This document shows, piece by piece, positions 58,690-64,000 of a stretch of 64,000 bases of DNA. The position numbers were made by a program, and so were the translations under genes. The first letter of the stretch is position 1; the number at the start of each line of letters is the position of its first letter. The notes beneath the pieces were generated by a model. It did no database searches. It was not told the DNA's origin and saw only the letters and a list, made by a program, of their open reading frames with translations. Where the stretch lies: positions 1,114,001-1,178,000 of the forward strand of contig OX485809.1 in assembly GCA_950295325.1 (NCBI GenBank), in the 5' to 3' direction. This DNA is from Polytrichum commune. Lineage: Eukaryota > Streptophyta > Polytrichopsida > Polytrichales > Polytrichaceae.

Positions 58690-59170
58690 TCAACTTCTTC
58701 ACCTTGTCGGACAGCTCAATGCCCATCTTCATCAAACCTTGCAAGGCTTAATCATCGTGATGAGGAGCAAATGATGCAGTCTGATTTGATTTTCTGCTAG
58801 TATGGAATTCCATTGCATGGAAGTGCGATATGTGAATGTCAGTTGTTTATGAGGTGCACCAACAGGAGTTACAGATCATTAGTATGGGTGGCTGAAGAGT
58901 GTGACTTGCCTGACTGGAGAGAGGGAGTTATCACATACTGATACGAGCATACCTCTCATCCATCTAATGTTAAAGTCTTGAAATAGTGTGGACTCCAGAG
59001 GTTAATTTAGTTGATTTGACACAATCTCAGGCTTTCTTATCTTTCCTTTGCACATGGCCAAATGGGTTTCGAGCTCAGTGAACCACCTCTCCATCTCCTT
59101 GAACCCTTCCCTTCATTGTCTGGATTGTGTCTGTTTATCATTTTTCCCCTCCATTGTCATGGAATCAACG
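58690..59170 (-). pseudogene. Coding-like remnant of unknown family
   Basis: Minus-strand readings include MTMEGKNDKQTQSRQ, a stop, then REGFKEMERWFTELETHLAM and CKGKIRKPEIVSNQLN, and further on LQGLMKMGIELSDKVKKLTS with KELR. The helical, charged character is protein-like, but stops and gaps break it. It may derive from a DNA-binding or transposon-encoded protein; I cannot name it. Confidence 0.25.
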
Positions 59171-61984
59171 ATCTAGCCCATGAGCGTTCAAGCTTTATTG
59201 TTTAGAGTGAAAGCATTGAAGTTTTCTTTCTCTTTTTCTTTCTTTCGTGGGCAGCGTCGATGTTGCTTTCTCTACATGTTACGCAACTAGGGAGAAGGGT
59301 TAGAACTCTGGGTTTCTTTGAGTTTGCCGTGACACCATGCCAAGAAAAGAAGATGTGATGGGTCTTGCGATGGATGTGATGGGCCTCCTCGTGAGAGAAG
59401 CTTATACAAGCCACATGAATCTAAGGTACAACTTATATGAACATTTATTTTTTACTTTTATGGAAGTTAATGTTAAATGAAACTACGTGTGATATTTTTA
59501 GGAGAGGAGTATGGCTTAATTTTAGGAAGATTGCAAGATGACAGTATTGCAATTTTGAAGTTCTTAACAATGTAGTCTTGAAGCAGCAAATTTGAATCAA
59601 GGTTGCAACCATTTTCCTCATCATTTTTGGAGCTCATATGGTTTTCTTGTTCATTATCAAAGTACAACTCCTACATAATCATTTTATGTTGAATGATCAT
59701 ATAGGTCCATATTCTAACATAAATTCAATAGTTTATATAACATGAAGACTTGTATGATCATACAAATATGTAAATTCATTCTCGCTTATTGCACCTCAAA
59801 TTATTAAGTTGCCATGGGAACTCATTAATGGTCAACTATCTCAACTCTTAGAGATACCAGACTGCCATTTTTTCTCTTACAACGCACCTAATTGGAATGT
59901 TGCACATGTTGTGCTAGAATGCCCCATTTTACTTTAGAGAGAGAGGGGTTGCTCTCCTATTTCAAAAGCTAAGGTAAGCATGCATATTTTGCTACTTGTC
60001 TTAATCGGAGACCTATATTATTTGAGTGGTGCAGACTCAAAAAAATGCATGTGTTTAACCCTTTTAAGGATGTAGGGTCTTGATTTCCAACCAAATACAC
60101 AATTTATATGGGCCTCATCAAGTTCAAATATCATATGTTATTTGATTAACACATTAGAAACCTTACTTTACCAATTGTCTTATGACAAGGATAAAATAAA
60201 TATGTATTCATACTTGACATCGGTGATCAAATTACAACGTGTGTTTTGGCATCCAAGGGCAATCAGGCCATGTATTTTAGCTTAGTATCAAGAAATTCAA
60301 CCAATTTGAAAAGTGTACTTGAAAAACAAGTTAATTCTAGATAGTGTCATTTTTGACACAATTCAATAAAATTGAAAGTATGTAGCCCAAATTTGTACAA
60401 GGAGAGGCCCAATCTAGGCCACTCATACAAGGGTTTAATAAGATTCGGTAGCATGCTCAAAATTTGTTGATTTTTCTAAATTAAGTTGTCAATGCTCAAC
60501 ATATTAGAGAGATTCGTTTAACCTGTAAATGATTTTGTAAAAAACATTGAGGACATAATCTAAAAACTCTTGTCATCAAAATCCCTCATTTTCGTAAGGG
60601 CAATTTGAGAACATAATGGAATATTTTGATGTTGAAATGGAATCTTGAAAAGTAAATTGACTATCCAACAACAATCTGCCTAAACCACCTTGGGACTACC
60701 ATGACAGTTGTGTTTGATCATTCGAAAATATCTGTATACATTGGTCTTGAATAGTCTTTATTTAAACATAGATCCAATAGTCAAACACAATCAGGACAGT
60801 GACAAAGGTTACTTCAAGTGTGCTTCACATTAATATTTGAGCAAATCGGTGATGCTAAGGTAATCTAGTTTGTTTTTCTTTCATATGAGGTGGGAGGAGT
60901 TTCAGTCTTGAGCCAAAGAAAGCTTGCTGAGGAACATCAAATGTGATTTTTGGTGCTGTGGGATTATGGGATTAGGTTGTGAGAACGGGAAAGACACATC
61001 AGGTCACAGCATGGCCTATGCCCTTTCCATAATTGGGTGAATGAGAGCCAAAATTACATGAAATGTGTGGCTCTACATGGGAATGGTAGGAAGTGCATTT
61101 TAAGGTACCGCAAGCGTTTTCTATGACTAATTTATGGGCAGAACAGTCTTGTGTTTAGAAACTCATAGCAAATTCCCACTGCTCACATTTGAGAGTACAT
61201 AAAAAATCTTGAATTTGATCTCCTACAAGAAGACGTCAATCACAGAAAGGTACCCACTTAAGACACCCCTACCTTATGATAGTCAAGGCTGGGATAAAGG
61301 GAAAGAAAACCTTCGTGAACAAAATTGGTGATAAGCAGTGTAGTAAAAACGTGCCAAGTACCCATTCTGATCGTTGCAATGCTTGCAACAAATTAGATGG
61401 ATCGCAACCTCATCACCTTCAATTCCTGGAAAGGTTGTATCCAAAAACTTATCCATATTAGGGCTTTGTCATTTACATTGCACTCGATCTCTAAACTTGA
61501 ATTGGTCACACTTTGGTAAGATCGAGATGATCAACATGGCACCGTGCAACACTTATTACTATTCCAAATCAAGTGTTCTTTGACCTCTAAGCTGTGCTCA
61601 TTTCCACATTGCAAAAATTGGTATTGACAAGAACAGCTCAACAATGACATTATGGACAACTAAAACACAAATCAATTCTTCCTTTGACCAATTTCTATAC
61701 AGTTTCTGGGCTTGCTCTGATAGCAAGGCAATCAATCACAAACTCCGCTATGGAGCTCTAAAAGCCCCAGACAGAACAGAGATTTTTTTTTTTTTCACAT
61801 CAAGTGCTAGGGAGCCGCACACACATAGACCATAGCTAACATTTGTGAGCTGATACAATCAACAAAGTAGTAGTACCCCAACTTGGTGTGTCTAGTTTCT
61901 TCGCGCTCCAGTTCAGCGGCACAGGTTTTTTCACAGCCGATTTTTGCTTCACCCCATTGTCTTCCAACTTAAGAAAACAAATCG
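59171..61984. other. Intergenic; no gene seen, one repeat fragment
   Basis: About 60240-60420 repeats the middle part of the 58127-58680 element. The remaining sequence is AT-rich with unremarkable short frames. A run of 13 T lies near 61783-61795. The right part should contain the 3' untranslated region of ERH. Confidence 0.45.
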
Positions 61985-62753
61985 TCAATTTCGGTGGAAA
62001 CGCTGATTACGCTGATGGTTAGGCTGGCTGCTGGCCTGCCTCTTTAGTCGTTGGAACGCTTGCTGCTTGATCCAGGACCGGTCAAAAGGAGCATACGCAC
62101 TTAGAGATGGATCAAACCTGCAATTCCCAAATACCCTTGCATTTTAAACCTCCAAGAATGCACTAGTAATAACTAAGGAGGTCCTAAGAGACGTAGAATA
62201 CGCAGATGATTGCAGATTAGAAAAAGAAAATACTCCTGACTCAATAAAATGATAGGTAAATGTGACTCTTGACACCTTCTGAACCTGCTCCAAATCTACT
62301 TCAAAGTGGCAGAGGATGCGGCGCTTACACAAGAGCATGATTTACACCTCCAAGAATCCACAGATAATATCTGAGGAGGTCATAAGAGATGCAGAACTTG
62401 CAAAATGGTTGCAGATTCACAAAATAAAATTTCACTTCTGGCTCAATCAAAATGACTCCAACAAAAGGTAAATGTGAGTATTGACACCTTCTGAACCTGC
62501 TCCAAACATACTTCAAAGTGGCAGAGAATGAGGGGCTTACACGAGAGCACTCATGTCAGTGAGAGCATCGATGTACTTGTACAAATCAGATATATCGTAT
62601 GTGATGTTGTTCAAGCTGGGATTGGCATCTCGCAACCTCTTCTCAAAAGTCTCACAGATGCCTAAGTCATGACAAACAAACAGGATGCAAACATCACAAA
62701 AAGTGAGTGCTGTAACAACAATTTTCAGACACAAGAAGGGACAAAAGAACAAT

Positions 62754-62794
<41 letters not shown>

Positions 62795-63923
62795 CATAGA
62801 TACACGTGTTGAATTCAAGGAAAGGACCTGTGTAAGGTAAGCAGGTCTAATTTGGTTACTCATCTTAAACGGACACCTATATTTAAATGGTGTGATTAGG
62901 CGTGGATTTAAGAACAGATATCAAGAAGACATGTATTTGAAAGAGATTGAACTACGTGCTCAAGGCATTGTAAGGCATTCTAAGGCAACATAATTGAGGG
63001 GACCTATATGATCATTTAATGAGAAAGAAAATCTTCACTTTGATAGTTAATAAGATATTCATATAAGCTACAAAACTTAAGAGGAAATGGCTACAGGCGG
63101 GATTTGGATATGCAAATGATCCTGCACTAAGTGCGTGTTTCATATCACACTAGAAGTGGGTGCGTAGTTCAAAGTGTCCATTTAAGACCGCTTATCTTAC
63201 ATTGTTCTCGTATTGACATTCCCGGCTAATCACCGTGAATACACACTGCCTAATCTAGACAAGCACTTTGTTGGAAAGTGATTTTTATCAAAAGAATATG
63301 AACCATCTTAGAATGATAGCATCATAACCTGTAAAGTCTGGCCCTATTGGCGAATCTTACTGCAATAAAGATTGACATAAAAGTTAGCAAGTAGTGAATT
63401 ACCATCCATCGCCACTCCGATAGATCCGTAGTCCATAAACGTGCGCGTGGCCCGATTTCCAGGCTGCATCAAGATGATCGTGTGCTGGTTGTAGTCTGCC
63501 TGCCAAATTCATTTCCGGCAAGAAGGCATTCTTTAATCTCCGGCAAGAAAAACGAGTTATTCCTAATTCGAGAAAATCCTACACAACGGACCGACGAATT
63601 CAGACGAGCTCGTATCTCTAAACTAGCAAAAGCCTGAAATTACTCTGCGAGCTGACAATCTTTCACTTTCTAGCTTCAAATGCGGCAGATCATAATAACA
63701 GAGCATCAGATTATTAAATTAAACGAAAAAAGAACGCCCCTCTGTTCTGTTGTGTGAAGAGAGCTGTTCAACCCCAACAAATAATTCTGCATAACAATAA
63801 CGAACAGGCGCCCACAAGAAACAATGATCGGGAATGAATTCATTCGCCTCGCTGAAGAAGGAATAATATAGTCCACTAGTAAGCATCCACAAAAACAAAA
63901 CAAAAAGACACAATGCGTACCAT
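61985..63923 (-). CDS. ERH: Enhancer of rudimentary homolog (ERH), 4 coding exons
   Basis: ERH is a small, conserved nuclear dimer that binds RNA-processing partners. Coding exons on the minus strand: 63923-63921 (the ATG only), 63499-63403, 62661-62541 and 62117-61985. All junctions are GT-AG and in phase, giving 117 residues. The product reads MADYNQHTIILMQPGNRATR, then FMDYGSIGVAMDGICETFEK, NITYDISDLYKYIDALTDMS, ALVFDPSLSAYAPFDRSWIK and QQAFQRLKRQ. This follows plant and animal ERH throughout, including the ITYDIS and FIDxLxDxSxLV segments. The last 16 residues (SSQPNHQRNQRFHRN) are an Asn/Gln/Arg-rich extension beyond the usual ~104 residues. The one-codon first exon is inferred from the acceptor phase and the GTACGC donor after the ATG; an alternative upstream start is possible. 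Confidence 0.92.
62148..62556. repeat. Diverged tandem duplication covering an ERH exon-intron border
   Basis: Copy 1 (about 62148-62336) and copy 2 (about 62345-62556) share ACCTCCAAGAAT, GGAGGTC.TAAGAGA, GTAAATGTGA, TTGACACCTTCTGAACCTGC and ACTTCAAAGTGGCAGAG. Copy 2 runs into the 3' end and donor of ERH exon 3 (62541). Copy 1 carries a decayed version of the same border (GCTTACACAAGAGCATGA) inside the intron. Confidence 0.85.
62755..62795. repeat. (GATA)n microsatellite in the second ERH intron
   Basis: About ten uninterrupted GATA units lie between ERH exons 2 and 3. Confidence 0.97.
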
Positions 63924-64000
63924 GGACTCCGGTGTTTGTATCGAAAGAGAAAGGAAAGAAGGCAACAAACAATCTGTGGCACAGCGAGCGTGAGTTGGAT
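63924..64000 (-). promoter_or_regulatory. 5' leader and upstream flank of ERH
   Basis: The last 77 bases lie directly upstream of the proposed ERH ATG and should contain its 5' untranslated region. No core promoter element can be assigned before the window ends. Confidence 0.3.

Noticed and set aside
63706-63982. Two minus-strand frames of 87-88 codons at the right edge
   Set aside because: They lie in the leader and first intron of ERH, are Phe/Cys-rich by base composition, and overlap each other.

Overview
This is a nuclear window from a green plant of the streptophyte lineage. It carries complete, intron-containing genes for chlorophyllide a oxygenase (CAO) and the membrane-bound chlorophyll b reductase NYC1, with GT-AG introns and plastid-type N-termini. 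An OsmC/Ohr-type peroxidase gene, unknown to me from seed plants, and the moderate similarity of the proteins to the Arabidopsis versions point to a non-seed plant (bryophyte-like, lycophyte or related). The species cannot be fixed from the sequence. Intergenic DNA is AT-rich and crowded with decayed mobile elements and local repeats; five convincing protein genes share 64 kb.

Layout. 0-3 kb: a doubtful 3'-terminal exon, then a single-exon Ohr-type gene on the minus strand. 3-15 kb: a ~240-bp tandem repeat, several inverted-repeat (MITE-like) elements and a dead pogo/Tigger-type transposase. 15.6-20.3 kb: CAO, minus strand, 8 exons and 580 codons, all reconstructed from in-phase splice sites. 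21-28 kb: dispersed repeats, a ~1.1-kb tandem array and a GC-rich 413-bp element with inverted ends. 29.0-33.1 kb: a ZCCHC17/pNO40-like S1 plus zinc-knuckle RNA-binding protein, minus strand, 3 exons. 33.6-41 kb: a GC-rich duplication, a SINE with a clean target-site duplication, and AT-rich DNA. 41.3-45.4 kb: the same tandem-array family as at 22.8-25.6 kb but inverted, with a 644-bp inverted-repeat element nested in it. 45.5-50.7 kb: decayed coding sequence ending in a Penelope-like reverse transcriptase. 52.1-56.8 kb: NYC1, plus strand, 10 exons and 669 codons. 57.7 kb: a copied piece of the ZCCHC17-like last exon. 58-61.9 kb: repeats and remnants. 62.0-63.9 kb: an enhancer-of-rudimentary homolog (ERH), minus strand, 4 coding exons.

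The most striking point is that CAO, which makes chlorophyll b, and NYC1, which starts its removal, lie about 32 kb apart. These are opposing arms of the chlorophyll cycle. They also carry a related sequence in one intron each, in the sense direction in both genes. CAO additionally holds a 520-bp inverted-repeat insertion in its last intron. Whether this linkage is conserved or accidental cannot be judged from one window. No tRNA, rRNA or CRISPR array was seen.
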